Source of the DNA: Mesorhizobium huakuii
Lineage (GTDB): Bacteria; Pseudomonadota; Alphaproteobacteria; Rhizobiales; Rhizobiaceae
Direction: 5' to 3'
Length of the DNA: 64,000 bases
Assembly (NCBI RefSeq): GCF_014189455.1
Contig: NZ_CP050296.1
Location: 1,054,001-1,118,000, forward strand
A program made the translations under genes and the position numbers. The notes under the pieces were generated by a model. That model was not told where the DNA came from. It made no database searches and saw only the letters and a program-made list of their open reading frames with translations. Shown one piece after another: positions 1-10,745 of the stretch (its first letter is position 1; every line of letters starts with the position of its first letter).

Positions 1-829
1 CTATCCCTATCGCAACCCGGTGGGCGAGGACGGCAACGCGATCACCGCCGCATCGCTCGCCGCGCTGAAGGCCAAGATCGAGGCGATCGGGCCGGAGCGG
101 GTCGCCGCCTTTTTATGCCGAGCCGATCCAGGGATCGGGCGGTGTCATCGTCCCGCCGAAAGGCTGGATCAAGGCGATGCGCGAGCTCTGCCGGGAGCAC
201 GGCGTCCTGTTCATCGCCGACGAGGTGATCACCGGCTTCGGCCGCACAGGCCCCCTGTTCGCCTGCACCGACGAGGAGATCGTCCCCGATTTCATGACGA
301 CCGCCAAAGGGTTGACCTCGGGCTATGTTCCCATGGGCGCCGTGTTCATGGCCGATCATGTCTACAACGTCATCGCCGATGGCGCGGGCGCCGCGGCTGT
401 CGGCCACGGCTACACCTATTCCGCCCATCCCGTCAGCGCGGCCGTCGCGCTCGAAGTGTTGAAGCTCTATGAAGACGGCCTTCTGGACAATGGCATCAAG
501 GCCGGTGCGCGCCTGATGGCAGGATTGGAGGGGCTGAGGGACCATCCGCTTGTCGGCGACGTGCGCGGTCGCGGCATGCTTGCCGCCATCGAACTGGTGG
601 TCGACAAGGAAAAGAAGACGCCGCTTCCGGCGTCGGCAATGCCGGCACGGCGCATCTTCGACAGGGCGTGGGACAACGGCCTGATCATCCGTGCCTTCGC
701 CAACGGGGTTCTCGGCTATGCTCCCCGCTCTGCTGCACCGACGCCGATATCGATGCGATCATCGAACGCACGCGCCGGACGCTCGACCAGACGCTGGACG
801 ATGCCGATGTCCGCCAGGCACTGGCATGA
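1..829 (+). pseudogene. Class III (PLP-dependent) aminotransferase, 5'-truncated, two frameshifts
   Basis: This is the C-terminal two thirds of a fold-type I, class III omega-aminotransferase, which would move an amino group from an amino acid or amine to a keto acid in the cytoplasm. The start lies upstream of the window. Visible motifs are AEPIQGSGG, the cofactor Asp in IADEVITGFGR, and the PLP lysine in TTAKGLTSGY. Reading needs two corrections: one T too many in the T-run near 114-118 (restoring AAFYAEPIQG) and one base missing near 726 (restoring YAPALCCTDADID). With these the frame runs to TGA at 827-829. Both look like sequencing indels, but real inactivation cannot be excluded. It precedes a HAD gene and a peptide/opine ABC importer and probably acts on the imported amino compound (inference). 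Confidence 0.8.
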
Positions 830-1066
830 AGGCGGCGAAATATGTCGTGTCTCGAAATATCGCCGGGGCGGACGATTTCGCAATTTTGTGCCGCGCCCTC
901 ACGCCTTTTCGGCGAATCCAGCGCGGGGGAAGTGCCAGACTGCAGTTAAGACAAGGCCAGAAAGCCCGGATTTCCGGGCCTTCGAAAAGGGCCGACGCCC
1001 CGGACAGCACGGAATTTTGTTCTGTTCAACACATGCAATTCGGCCGCGCGCAGAGGAGAGCCAGTC

Positions 1067-1789
1067 TTGGCCAGGGGCTTTAGCGAATTCAAATACTTGA
1101 CCTTCGATGTGGTCGGCACGCTGATCGACTTCGAAGGCGGCATCACCACCTGCCTGGCCGGAATTGCCGCCGAGGCCGGCGTTTCGATCGATGGCGAGGA
1201 AGCGCTGAGCCTCTACCGGCAGGCCCGCTACATGCCCGATGCCGGCCTGTTTCCCGACGATCTCGTACGTGTCTACACAGTCATCGCGCCGCGGCTCGGC
1301 CTGCCCACTGACGAAAAATACGGCGTCCGCCTGCGGGATTCGGCCAGCCTCTGGCAAGGCTTCCCGGACAGCGCGGCGGCATTGGTGGACCTTGCGAAGT
1401 CGCACAGGCTGATCGCCATGACCAATGCAAGGCGCTGGGCGCTCGATCATTTCGAAAAGCAGCTCGGATCGCCCTTTTTCGCCACCTTTACGGCCGACGA
1501 TACAGGCACCGAGAAACCGGACCCGGCCTTCTTCCAGAAGGTCTTCGATTTCGTCGCCTCCCGGGGCGACAGCAAGGACGACATCCTGCACGTCGCACAA
1601 AGCCAGTATCACGACATCGGCATATCCCGGGCGCTTGGCATGACCAATTGCTGGATCGAGCGCCGGCACGCCCAGAAGGGCTATGGCGGCACGATCGAGC
1701 CCGAGCGCTTCACCGCGCCGGACTACCACTTCACCTCAATGGCCGCATTGGCGGCGGCCGTGCGGGAAAGCCTGAAGGAACGAACCTGA
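1067..1789 (+). CDS. HAD-superfamily hydrolase, haloacid dehalogenase type II-like
   Basis: This 240-residue cytoplasmic hydrolase has the HAD fold. Motif I is FDVVGTL near residue 12, with the nucleophile Asp but no second Asp, as in L-2-haloacid dehalogenases rather than phosphatases. Motif II (MTNAR) and the conserved Lys of motif III (TEKPDP, about residue 147) are present, as is an acidic motif IV region (VAQSQYHDIG). The start is TTG at 1067, chosen because AGGAGAG at 1054-1060 sits 6 bases upstream; no in-frame ATG precedes motif I. It lies 63 bases before the importer operon. Whether it dehalogenates or dephosphorylates cannot be read from the sequence. Confidence 0.8.
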   Translation: MARGFSEFKYLTFDVVGTLIDFEGGITTCLAGIAAEAGVSIDGEEALSLYRQARYMPDAGLFPDDLVRVYTVIAPRLGLPTDEKYGVRLRDSASLWQGFPDSAAALVDLAKSHRLIAMTNARRWALDHFEKQLGSPFFATFTADDTGTEKPDPAFFQKVFDFVASRGDSKDDILHVAQSQYHDIGISRALGMTNCWIERRHAQKGYGGTIEPERFTAPDYHFTSMAALAAAVRESLKERT

Positions 1790-1852
1790 GCCCAAGCCCG
1801 GAAAGCCGCAGCAAGACGAGCATCCCGGAAAAACAACCGAAAGGGGAATGAT

Positions 1853-3463
1853 ATGACCGACAAGATCACGAACTGGACCAGCGCAGACGATACCATGGTC
1901 GAAACCGCCATCCGGCGGGGCGCGAGCCGCCGCGAACTTCTCAAGATGCTGTTGGCCGGTGGTGCCGCGGTTGCCGCGGGCAGCGTGGTGCTTGGCCGTG
2001 CCACCCAGGCCGTCGCCGCCACGCCGGTTTCCGGCGGCAATTTCAAGGCCGCCGGCTGGTCGTCCTCGACCGCCGACACGCTCGATCCGGCAAAGGCGTC
2101 GCTCTCCACCGACTATGTCCGCTGCTGCTCGCTCTACAACCGCCTGACTTTCCTCGACAAGGATGGCGTCACGCAGATGGAGCTGGCCGAAAGCTTCGAC
2201 AGCAAGGACGCCAAGACCTGGACGGTGAAGCTGCGCAAGGGCGTCACCTTCCACGACGGCAAGGACCTCACCGCAGACGACGTCGTCTTCTCGCTGAAGC
2301 GCCATCTCGACAAGGCCGTCGGTTCCAAGGTCGCCAAGATCGCCGCGCAGATGACCGGCTTCAAGGCGGTCGACAAGTCCACGGTCGAAATCACGCTCGC
2401 CGACCCGAATGCCGACCTGCCGACCATCCTGGCGCTGCACCACTTCATGATCGTCCAGGACGGCACCACGGACTTCTCGAAGGGCAACGGCACCGGCGCC
2501 TTCGTGCTGCAGACGTTCGAGCCGGGTGTGCGTTCGGTGGTCACCAAGAACAAGAACTACTGGAAGTCGGGCAAGCCCTATCTGGACTCCTTCGAGTTCA
2601 TCGCCATCAGCGACGACAGCGCCCGCGTCAACGCGCTGCTTTCCGGCGACATCAGTTTCGCCGCCTCGATCAATCCGCGCGCGATGAAGCTTATCGGCGG
2701 CCAGCAAGGCTTCGAACTGTCGAAGACGACCTCGGGCAACTACACCGACCTCAACATCCGGCTCGACATGGATCCGGGCAGCAAGGCCGACTTCGTGACC
2801 GGCATGAAGTATCTCGTCAATCGCGAGCAGATCGTCAAATCGGCGCTGCGCGGCCTCGGCGAAGTCGGCAACGACCAGCCCGTCTCGCCAGCGAACATCT
2901 TCCACAATGCCGACCTCAAGCCGAAGGCCTTCGACCCGGACAAGGCCAAGTTCCACTTCCAGAAGGCGGGCCTGCTCGGCCAGTCCATTCCCGTGATCGC
3001 CTCCGATGCCGCGACCTCGTCGATCGACATGGCTGTGATCATCCAGGCCGCCGGCGCCGATATCGGCATGAAGCTCGACGTCCAGCGCGTGCCGTCCGAC
3101 GGCTACTGGGACAATTACTGGCTCAAGGCGCCGATCCATTTCGGCAACATCAATCCGCGCCCGACGCCGGACATCCTGTTCTCGCTCCTCTACGCCTCCA
3201 ACGCGCCCTGGAACGAAAGCCAGTACAAGTCGGAGAAGTTCGACAAGCTGATGATCGAGGCGCGCGGCTCACTCGACCAGGCCAAGCGCAAGGAGATCTA
3301 CGGCCAGATGCAGACCATGATCTCCGAGGAGGCCGGCACCATCATCCCGGCCTACATTTCCAACGTGGACGCCCTCTCCAGCAAGGTGAAGGGTTTGGAG
3401 GCGAACCCGCTCGGTGGCATGATGGGCTACGCAATGGCGGAATATCTCTGGCTCGAAGCCTGA
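1853..3463 (+). CDS. ABC transporter substrate-binding protein, family 5 (peptide/opine type)
   Basis: This 536-residue extracytoplasmic binding protein of the DppA/OppA family captures the substrate for the permeases that follow. The N-terminus carries a Tat-like signal (SRRELLKMLLAGGAAVAAG, residues about 23-41) with an Ala-rich cleavage region, so it is exported folded. The family pattern is clear: a LDPAKAS segment, DGKDLTADDVVFSLKR in the middle lobe, and NREQIVKSALRG further on. The start follows AAAGGGGAATGAT. It is the first gene of a SBP-permease-permease-ATPase operon and is separated from the permease by a strong stem-loop. The ligand is unknown; neighbouring amine and opine oxidases suggest a modified amino acid or short peptide. 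Confidence 0.93.
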   Translation: MTDKITNWTSADDTMVETAIRRGASRRELLKMLLAGGAAVAAGSVVLGRATQAVAATPVSGGNFKAAGWSSSTADTLDPAKASLSTDYVRCCSLYNRLTFLDKDGVTQMELAESFDSKDAKTWTVKLRKGVTFHDGKDLTADDVVFSLKRHLDKAVGSKVAKIAAQMTGFKAVDKSTVEITLADPNADLPTILALHHFMIVQDGTTDFSKGNGTGAFVLQTFEPGVRSVVTKNKNYWKSGKPYLDSFEFIAISDDSARVNALLSGDISFAASINPRAMKLIGGQQGFELSKTTSGNYTDLNIRLDMDPGSKADFVTGMKYLVNREQIVKSALRGLGEVGNDQPVSPANIFHNADLKPKAFDPDKAKFHFQKAGLLGQSIPVIASDAATSSIDMAVIIQAAGADIGMKLDVQRVPSDGYWDNYWLKAPIHFGNINPRPTPDILFSLLYASNAPWNESQYKSEKFDKLMIEARGSLDQAKRKEIYGQMQTMISEEAGTIIPAYISNVDALSSKVKGLEANPLGGMMGYAMAEYLWLEA

Positions 3464-3471
3464 GAGGCGCC

Positions 3472-3501
3472 TGCCGGGGACCGGACGACCGGTCCCCGGC
3501 A
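3472..3501 (+). promoter_or_regulatory. Intercistronic 13-bp stem-loop between binding protein and permease
   Basis: A perfect inverted repeat has arms at 3472-3484 and 3489-3501 with a 4-base loop (ACGA). No T-run follows, so it is not a classical intrinsic terminator. In such operons a hairpin here typically protects the upstream mRNA and raises binding-protein levels over permease; that role is inferred from position. Confidence 0.75.
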
Positions 3502-3549
3502 CCTATTGCGCAACATGACTTGGCCGAACGCAACCGCAGGAGCGCTTCA

Positions 3550-4500
3550 ATGACGTCTGGGGTTCTAAACCTCGTGCTGAAGCGGCTGGCGATCGCGGTC
3601 GTCACGCTGCTGATCGTGCTGTTCGCCGTGTTTTTCGCCACCAGCATGCTGCCCGGCGACACCGCGTCGATCCTGCTCGGCCAGGCAGCCACCCCGGAGG
3701 CGGTCGCCGGCCTGCGTGAGGCCATGCATCTCAACGATCCGGCAATCCTGCGCTTCCTGCTCTGGCTTGTCGGCCTGCTCCACGGCGATCTCGGCACCTC
3801 CTACGCCAATGAGATGCCGGTCGCGGCGCTGATCGGCGGGCGCTTCGTCAACACCATGGAACTCGCCGGCATCACCACGCTGCTCTCGGTGCCGCTGGCG
3901 CTGACGCTGGGCATCACCGCCGCCATGCTGCGCGGTTCCCTCTATGACCGCGCCGTCACCGTTCTTTCGATCGGCGTCATCTCGGTGCCGGAATTCATGG
4001 TCGCGACGCTCGCGGTCCTGCTCTTCGCCGTTTATCTCAAATGGCTGCCGGCCCTGTCCTCGGTCAATGAGGCGCATACGCTGACCGACCTCGTGCGCAT
4101 CTATGCCATGCCGGTGATCACACTTACCTTCGTCATCTCCGCCCAGATGATCCGCATGACGCGCGCCGCGGTGATCGAAACGCTCTCAACGCCCTATGTC
4201 GAGATGGCGCTTCTCAAAGGCGCCTCACGCGGCCGCATGGTGCTCAAGCACGCGCTTCCCAATGCGCTCGGGCCGATCGTCAACGCGGTCGCGCTGTCTT
4301 TGTCCTATCTGGTCGGCGGCGTCATCATCGTCGAGACGATCTTCAACTATCCCGGCATCGCCAAGCTGATGGTCGATGCGGTCGCCACCCGCGACCTGCC
4401 GCTGATCCAGAGCTGCGCGATGATCTTCTGCCTCGGCTATCTCCTGCTCATCACCGTCGCCGACATCATCGCCATCATGTCCAACCCGAGGCTCAGGTGA
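3550..4500 (+). CDS. ABC transporter permease, DppB/OppB-like
   Basis: This 316-residue inner-membrane permease has about six hydrophobic segments. Its N-terminal signature for the family is a TM helix followed by the MLPGDTA segment. The cytoplasmic EAA loop that contacts the ATPase lies at about residues 215-235 (ALLKGASRGRMVLKHALPNA). I chose ATG 3550 over an in-frame TTG at 3520 because AGGAG at 3538-3542 has ideal spacing. It overlaps the next permease by four bases (GTGA), which indicates translational coupling. It pairs with the DppC-like gene to form the membrane channel. Confidence 0.92.
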   Translation: MTSGVLNLVLKRLAIAVVTLLIVLFAVFFATSMLPGDTASILLGQAATPEAVAGLREAMHLNDPAILRFLLWLVGLLHGDLGTSYANEMPVAALIGGRFVNTMELAGITTLLSVPLALTLGITAAMLRGSLYDRAVTVLSIGVISVPEFMVATLAVLLFAVYLKWLPALSSVNEAHTLTDLVRIYAMPVITLTFVISAQMIRMTRAAVIETLSTPYVEMALLKGASRGRMVLKHALPNALGPIVNAVALSLSYLVGGVIIVETIFNYPGIAKLMVDAVATRDLPLIQSCAMIFCLGYLLLITVADIIAIMSNPRLR

Positions 4501-5344
4501 CGATGGCGCGCGTGGCAGCTTCCCGACGGTCCTTGCTGGGCCACAGCTACAATCTCGTGGGTGTCGTGGCCGCGCTGGTCATCCTGGCGTGGACGCTGAT
4601 CGCCATCTTCGCGCCCGCCATCATTCCCCATTCGATCGGCGACATCGTCGATGACGATTATTTCGGCCCGATGCGTCAGGGCTTGTGGCTCGGCTCGGAC
4701 TATCTGGGGCGCGACATGCTCTCGCGGGTTCTGATGGGCGCGCGCTACACCGTCGGCATATCGCTCGCCGCCGTCGTCATCGCCTGCTTCTCTGGCGTGG
4801 TGCTGGGGATGATCGCGGCCGTCACCGGCGGCTGGCTCGACACTTGCCTCAGCCGCTTCCTCGACGCCATGAATTCCATCCCCAGCAAGCTGTTCGGCCT
4901 TGTGGTCGTCGCCGCGGTCGGCTCGTCGATCCCCGCGCTGATCCTGACGCTCGCCGTCATCTACATACCGGGCGCCTACCGCTTCGCGCGGGCGCTCGCC
5001 GTCAACATCAACACCATGGACTTCATGACCGTCGCCCGCGTCCGTGGCGAAAGCATCGCCTACCTCATCGGCTCCGAGATCCTGCCCAACATCATCCGCC
5101 CGGTGCTGGCCGATTTCGGTCTGCGCTTCGTCTTCATCGTGCTCTTGCTCTCCGGCCTGTCCTTCCTCGGGCTCGGCCTGCAGCCGCCGCTCGCCGACTG
5201 GGGCGCGCTGGTGCGCGAGAACATAGGCGGCCTGCCCTTCGCGGCGCCTGCCGTCATCATCCCCTCTCTGGCGATCGCCAGCCTCACCATCAGCGTCAAC
5301 CTGCTGATCGACAATTTGCCGCAGAAGATCAGGGACCGCGACGC

Positions 5345-5348
<4 letters not shown>
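4497..5348 (+). CDS. ABC transporter permease, DppC/OppC-like
   Basis: This 283-residue second permease half has the family hallmarks: an N-terminal TM helix, the LGSDYLGRDMLSRVLMGARY segment, and an EAA-type loop near VARVRGESIAYLIGSEILPN. The GTG at 4497 overlaps the TGA of the upstream permease; an ATG at 4503 is the alternative start. The 3' end overlaps the ATPase start as ATGA (5345-5348). It forms the heterodimeric channel with the DppB-like subunit. Confidence 0.92.
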
Positions 5349-7000
<1,652 letters not shown>

Positions 7001-7015
7001 CGAGACGGCAGAGCC

Positions 7016-7513
7016 TTACCTCGGGAACAGGCTGGGCAGCGGCATGTGCGCCTTGACGATGGGCGACTTCAGCACGACGAAGCTGAAATACTTGTCGATG
7101 CCGATATCCATGTCGGTCAGCCGCTCCATGATCGTCTGGTACTCGGCGATGCCGGCGGTCACGAATTTCATCAGATAGTCGTAGCCGCCCGACACGAGGT
7201 GGCATTCGATGACCTGGTCGATCTTCTCGACGACGGCGAGAAAGCGGGCGAAGTCGACCTGGCGATGGTTCTTCAAGGTGATTTCGGTGAACACGGTCAG
7301 CGTCTGGCCAAGCTTGCCGATGTTGATCTGCGCCGAATAGCCCTCGATGTAGCCCTCCGATTGCAGTCTCTTGACCCGCATAAGGCACGGGCTCGGCGAC
7401 AGATGCACCAGTTCAGCCAGTTCCACATTGGTGATGCGGCCGTTCTTCTGCAATTCGTACAGAATCTTGATGTCGATCCGATCCAGTTTCACGGTCGTCT
7501 CCGCAGAACGCAT
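7016..7513 (-). CDS. Lrp/AsnC family transcriptional regulator
   Basis: This 165-residue regulator has an N-terminal winged HTH (LDRIDIKILYELQKNGRI, then LVHLSPSPCLMRVKRL as the recognition helix) and a C-terminal RAM/AsnC effector domain with VIECHLVSGGYDYLMKF. The start is ATG at 7513; longer in-frame starts exist but precede the conserved domain. It is convergent with the importer operon, 15 bases away, and divergent from the flavin oxidase at 7716. It is probably a local sensor of the amino acid or amine handled by these genes (inference). Confidence 0.92.
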   Translation of the reverse strand: MRSAETTVKLDRIDIKILYELQKNGRITNVELAELVHLSPSPCLMRVKRLQSEGYIEGYSAQINIGKLGQTLTVFTEITLKNHRQVDFARFLAVVEKIDQVIECHLVSGGYDYLMKFVTAGIAEYQTIMERLTDMDIGIDKYFSFVVLKSPIVKAHMPLPSLFPR

Positions 7514-7715
7514 GCCACAGCACAAAATGCTGCCTTGCCCATGGACATAAACACTACCACAGCCCTTTGGCCTGTCCATCCAGGCGGATACCGCTTTGAA
7601 ACGCAGAGGCTCCCGATTTCGACCGGGCTGCCGGAATAAAATTCTGCTTCGGCCTCAACTGCGGCAGCGGCTGCCTGCACAACACGGTAGATTGGCGCGT
7701 CAAGGCAGAGAGACC

Positions 7716-9041
7716 ATGCGCGCGCCGCTTCAGCAAATCGAGACATCAAGCGACCTGCCGCGATCCGCGGACGCGGTGGTGATTGGCGGCGGCATCGTCG
7801 GTGTCTTCACGGCCTATTATCTGGCCAGGCGCGGCATGCAGGTCGTGCTCGTCGAAAAAGGGCGCATCGGCGCCGAGCAGTCCTCGAGGAACTGGGGATG
7901 GTGCCGCCAGCAGAATCGCGACGCCCGCGAATTGCCTATGGCAACCCGAAGCCTTGACCTGTGGGACAGCTTTGCGGCGGAAACCGGCGAAGACACCGGC
8001 TTTCGTCGCTGCGGCCTGCTCTATCTCAGCAATGACGATGCGGAACTGGCCGGCTGGGCGCGCTGGCGTGATTTCGCCAGGACGGCCGGCGTCACCACGC
8101 ATATGCTTGACAGCGCCGAGGCCAGCGAGCGGGGCCGCGCCACGAGCCGGAGCTGGAAGGGCGGCGTCTTCTCGCCGACCGACGGCACCGCCGATCCGTC
8201 GCGGGCAGCACCCTCGGTCGCCCGCGCCATCCTCAAGCTCGGCGGCACAGTGCACCAGAATTGCGCCGCGCGCGGCATCGAGACCGAGGGCGGACGCCTG
8301 AGCGGCGTGGTCACCGAAAGCGGGACGATCCGGACGAAGTTGGCGGTCCTGGCCGGCGGCGCCTGGGCATCCTCCTTTTGCCGGCAGTTCGGTTTCCGCT
8401 TTCCGCAGGCGTCGATCCGCTCCTCCATCCTGTCCGTCTCGCCCGGCGCGGAGGGTCTGCCGGATGCGCTACACACGGCAAAAATCTCGGCCACGCGTCG
8501 CGGCGACGGCGGCTACACGCTCGCCATAAGCGGACGCGGCCGCGTCGACGTGACGCCGCAGCAATTGCGCTTCTCCTCGCAGTTTGTCCCGATGTTCCTG
8601 AAGCGCTGGCGCAGCCTCGCGCCCGGCGGGCTGCAGGGCGCGCGCTCAGGCCACGAAACGCTCAAGCGCTGGCGGCTCGACCAGCCGACGCCGATGGAGC
8701 GGATGCGCATCCTCGATCCGGCCCCGGACCAGGCGACAATCCGCCTGACCCATGCCCGCGCGCTCGAACTTCTGCCGGAGCTCAGAAAGACCAGGATCAG
8801 CGCGGCCTGGGCCGGCTACATCGACAGCACGCCGGATGGCGTGCCCGCTATCGGCGAGATTGATACCATTCCCGGTTTCTTCCTGGCTGCCGGATTTTCG
8901 GGACATGGCTTCGGCATCGGCCCCGGCGCCGGACACCTCGTCGCCGATCTGGTGACCGGGTCGCAGCCGATCGTCGACCCGACATCCTACGATCCGCGGC
9001 GCTTCGATGCTTCCGTGTGGGGGAAGGTCGCCGATTTCTAG
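7716..9041 (+). CDS. FAD-dependent amine/amino-acid oxidoreductase (DAO family)
   Basis: This 441-residue cytoplasmic flavoprotein oxidises a C-N bond of an amine or amino acid. The dinucleotide-binding motif is VVIGGGIVGVFTAYYL (about residue 20), followed by VEKGRIGAEQSSRNWGWCR, the segment that in this family lies at the flavin. The C-terminal FAD motif reads GFFLAAGFSGHGFGIGPG. The length and the NWGWCR segment are close to gamma-glutamylputrescine oxidase/OrdL-type enzymes. ATG 7716 follows AAGGCAGAGAG. It ends convergently, sharing four bases with the next gene. It may supply a catalytic subunit to the neighbouring FAD/[2Fe-2S] proteins or act alone. Confidence 0.9.
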   Translation: MRAPLQQIETSSDLPRSADAVVIGGGIVGVFTAYYLARRGMQVVLVEKGRIGAEQSSRNWGWCRQQNRDARELPMATRSLDLWDSFAAETGEDTGFRRCGLLYLSNDDAELAGWARWRDFARTAGVTTHMLDSAEASERGRATSRSWKGGVFSPTDGTADPSRAAPSVARAILKLGGTVHQNCAARGIETEGGRLSGVVTESGTIRTKLAVLAGGAWASSFCRQFGFRFPQASIRSSILSVSPGAEGLPDALHTAKISATRRGDGGYTLAISGRGRVDVTPQQLRFSSQFVPMFLKRWRSLAPGGLQGARSGHETLKRWRLDQPTPMERMRILDPAPDQATIRLTHARALELLPELRKTRISAAWAGYIDSTPDGVPAIGEIDTIPGFFLAAGFSGHGFGIGPGAGHLVADLVTGSQPIVDPTSYDPRRFDASVWGKVADF

Positions 9042-10446
9042 GACGTGACAGATGCCGAGGCGCTGTCTTCGCAATCGCATCCACCTTCCCGGAGAAAGGC
9101 GCCGACAGGCGCAGGCCGCACAGGCGCCTGCCCGCGAAACCGTCCGACAGCGTCGGCAGCGCAGCCGGCTTGCTCCGCGACAAGTTCGACGGCAGCCAAC
9201 TGGCAATAGCGCCCCTGGCATCGCCCCATGCCGACGCGCGACAGCGACTTCACCCGGTTGACCTCGCCGCCGCCGGAATCCACACTTTGACGTACGTCTC
9301 CAGCAGCCACGTTCTCACAACGGCAGACGATCGCGTCGTCGGGGAGCGCCCGCACCATCGCCGCCGGCCAGGGAAAGGCGCAAGCCAGGCCGCGCGCAAA
9401 GCGCTCGAGCCGTGCAAGCTCGCGCAGATCCGCCGCGGTGAAGGGCGCCGGAAATCCAAGATCGGCAAGGCACGCCGCCGCGCCAGACACCCCGCGATCT
9501 CCGCGCCATCCGCCCCGAGGAGACGAACGCCGTCACCCGCAAGATAGACTCCGTTGCCGGCGCGACCCATCCGGTCGGTCTTCGGCAGCCATTGCCGCCA
9601 CTGCTCATCATAGGTGAAGGCGCATCCCGCCAAATCTGCGAGATGCGTTTCCGCCCGCAGGTGCCAACCCATGCCGATCGTGTCGCATGGCGTGAGGCAC
9701 TGCCTTCCGCCGGCGTCGCGCCAACATATCGCCGTGATGCCTTGCCCGTCTGCCTCGATCCTTTCGAGGCTCACGCCGGCATGGTAGCGGCGGCCGAGCC
9801 GCACCCGCAGGGCCAGGCCGCGCAGTGCGACGAATGGTCGGGCGGCAAGCTTCCAGAAACCTCGCATCTGCTGATGCCAGGGAGAGGTGTCGAGCACCGC
9901 CGCCACATCCGCTCCCGCCTTGACGAGTTGCGCGCCGACCAGCGTCAGCAAAGGCCCCGATCCGATCAGGACGATGCGGTGCCCCAGCGCCACGCCTTGC
10001 GCCTTGAGCGCGATCTGCGCCGCGCCAAGGCTGTAGACGCCGGCGCTCTGCCAGCCCGGGACCGGAGCGACACGGTCGGATGCGCCGGTGGCAAGGATCA
10101 GGCGGTCATAACTGACCAGCTGCACGCCGCCCTCCCCCAGCACGTGCAGCCGCCCCTCCTGCACGGCAATGACCGAGCTCGCCGCGCAATAGGTGAGCCG
10201 CCCCTCTGCGGACAGCCGATCGAAGAGCGCGTGCAACGCGCGTGCCTTCCCCGCCTCCGACCCATAGAGCTGCTCCGGCGTGCGGACGAACCCGTCAGGC
10301 GGGCGACGATAGATCTGGCCGCCGGCGCGATTGCCTTCGTCGATCACAACCGGATGGAGCCCCGCCTCGACCAGCGCCGCCGCCGCCCTTATGCCGGCGG
10401 GGCCGGCGCCGACGATCACGACCCGGGGCGATGAGGTCTCGTTCAC
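9038..10446 (-). CDS. FAD/NAD(P) oxidoreductase with [2Fe-2S] tail, opine/hydroxyproline dehydrogenase alpha-like (one frameshift)
   Basis: This protein, 469 residues when restored, resembles the alpha subunit of heterotrimeric opine oxidases and D-hydroxyproline dehydrogenases. The N-terminus holds VVIVGAGPAGIRAAAALVEAG and GNRAGGQIYRR; the mid-region has GSGPLLTLVGAQL. The C-terminus carries a BFD-like iron-sulfur domain with CRC and GRCQGRYC cysteines. The frame breaks at a G-run near 9490: one extra G restores AEIAGVSGAAACLADLG and joins the two halves. The GTG start at 10446 overlaps the upstream TGA (GTGA). It is the last gene of the hyuA-hyuB-ferredoxin operon. Confidence 0.85.
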
Positions 10447-10745
10447 GGCCAGCTCTCCGGCGGCGTCGTGCGCAACCGTATGCCTTGCGTGATAAGGGTC
10501 GAGCATGCCCGTAGGCGCGGCCCCTCCTCCTGCCACACCCAGCAATCCTGGCAAGCTCCCATCAGGCAGAAGCCGGCCCGCGGCTCGGGTCCGAACTCGG
10601 ACATTCGCAACGCGTGCCCTGAAGCCAGCATCGCGGTCAGCACGGTGTCGCCCGCGAGCGCGCTACGGATTTCACCGTCGAGAAAGAAATGCAGCTGCGC
10701 CCGATCGCGCTCGGCCAGCCGGACGATGCGGCCGGCCGAGATCAT
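10443..10745 (-). CDS. Small [2Fe-2S] ferredoxin-like subunit (opine oxidase gamma-like)
   Basis: This 100-residue iron-sulfur protein has the plant-type ferredoxin cysteine pattern, seen here as CLMGACQDCWVW and a distant Cys in RACSTLITQG. Such subunits pair with the FAD alpha and DAO beta subunits of opine or D-hydroxyproline dehydrogenases and pass electrons between flavins. ATG 10745 overlaps the stop of the hydantoinase B gene (ATGA), and its own stop overlaps the alpha subunit start, so the four genes are tightly coupled. Confidence 0.88.
   Translation of the reverse strand: MISAGRIVRLAERDRAQLHFFLDGEIRSALAGDTVLTAMLASGHALRMSEFGPEPRAGFCLMGACQDCWVWQEEGPRLRACSTLITQGIRLRTTPPESWP

Noticed and set aside
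1736..3139. Long reverse frame opposite the binding-protein gene
   Set aside because: Composition is typical GC-rich shadow (Val/Gly/Arg-rich) and the opposite strand encodes a clear family 5 binding protein.
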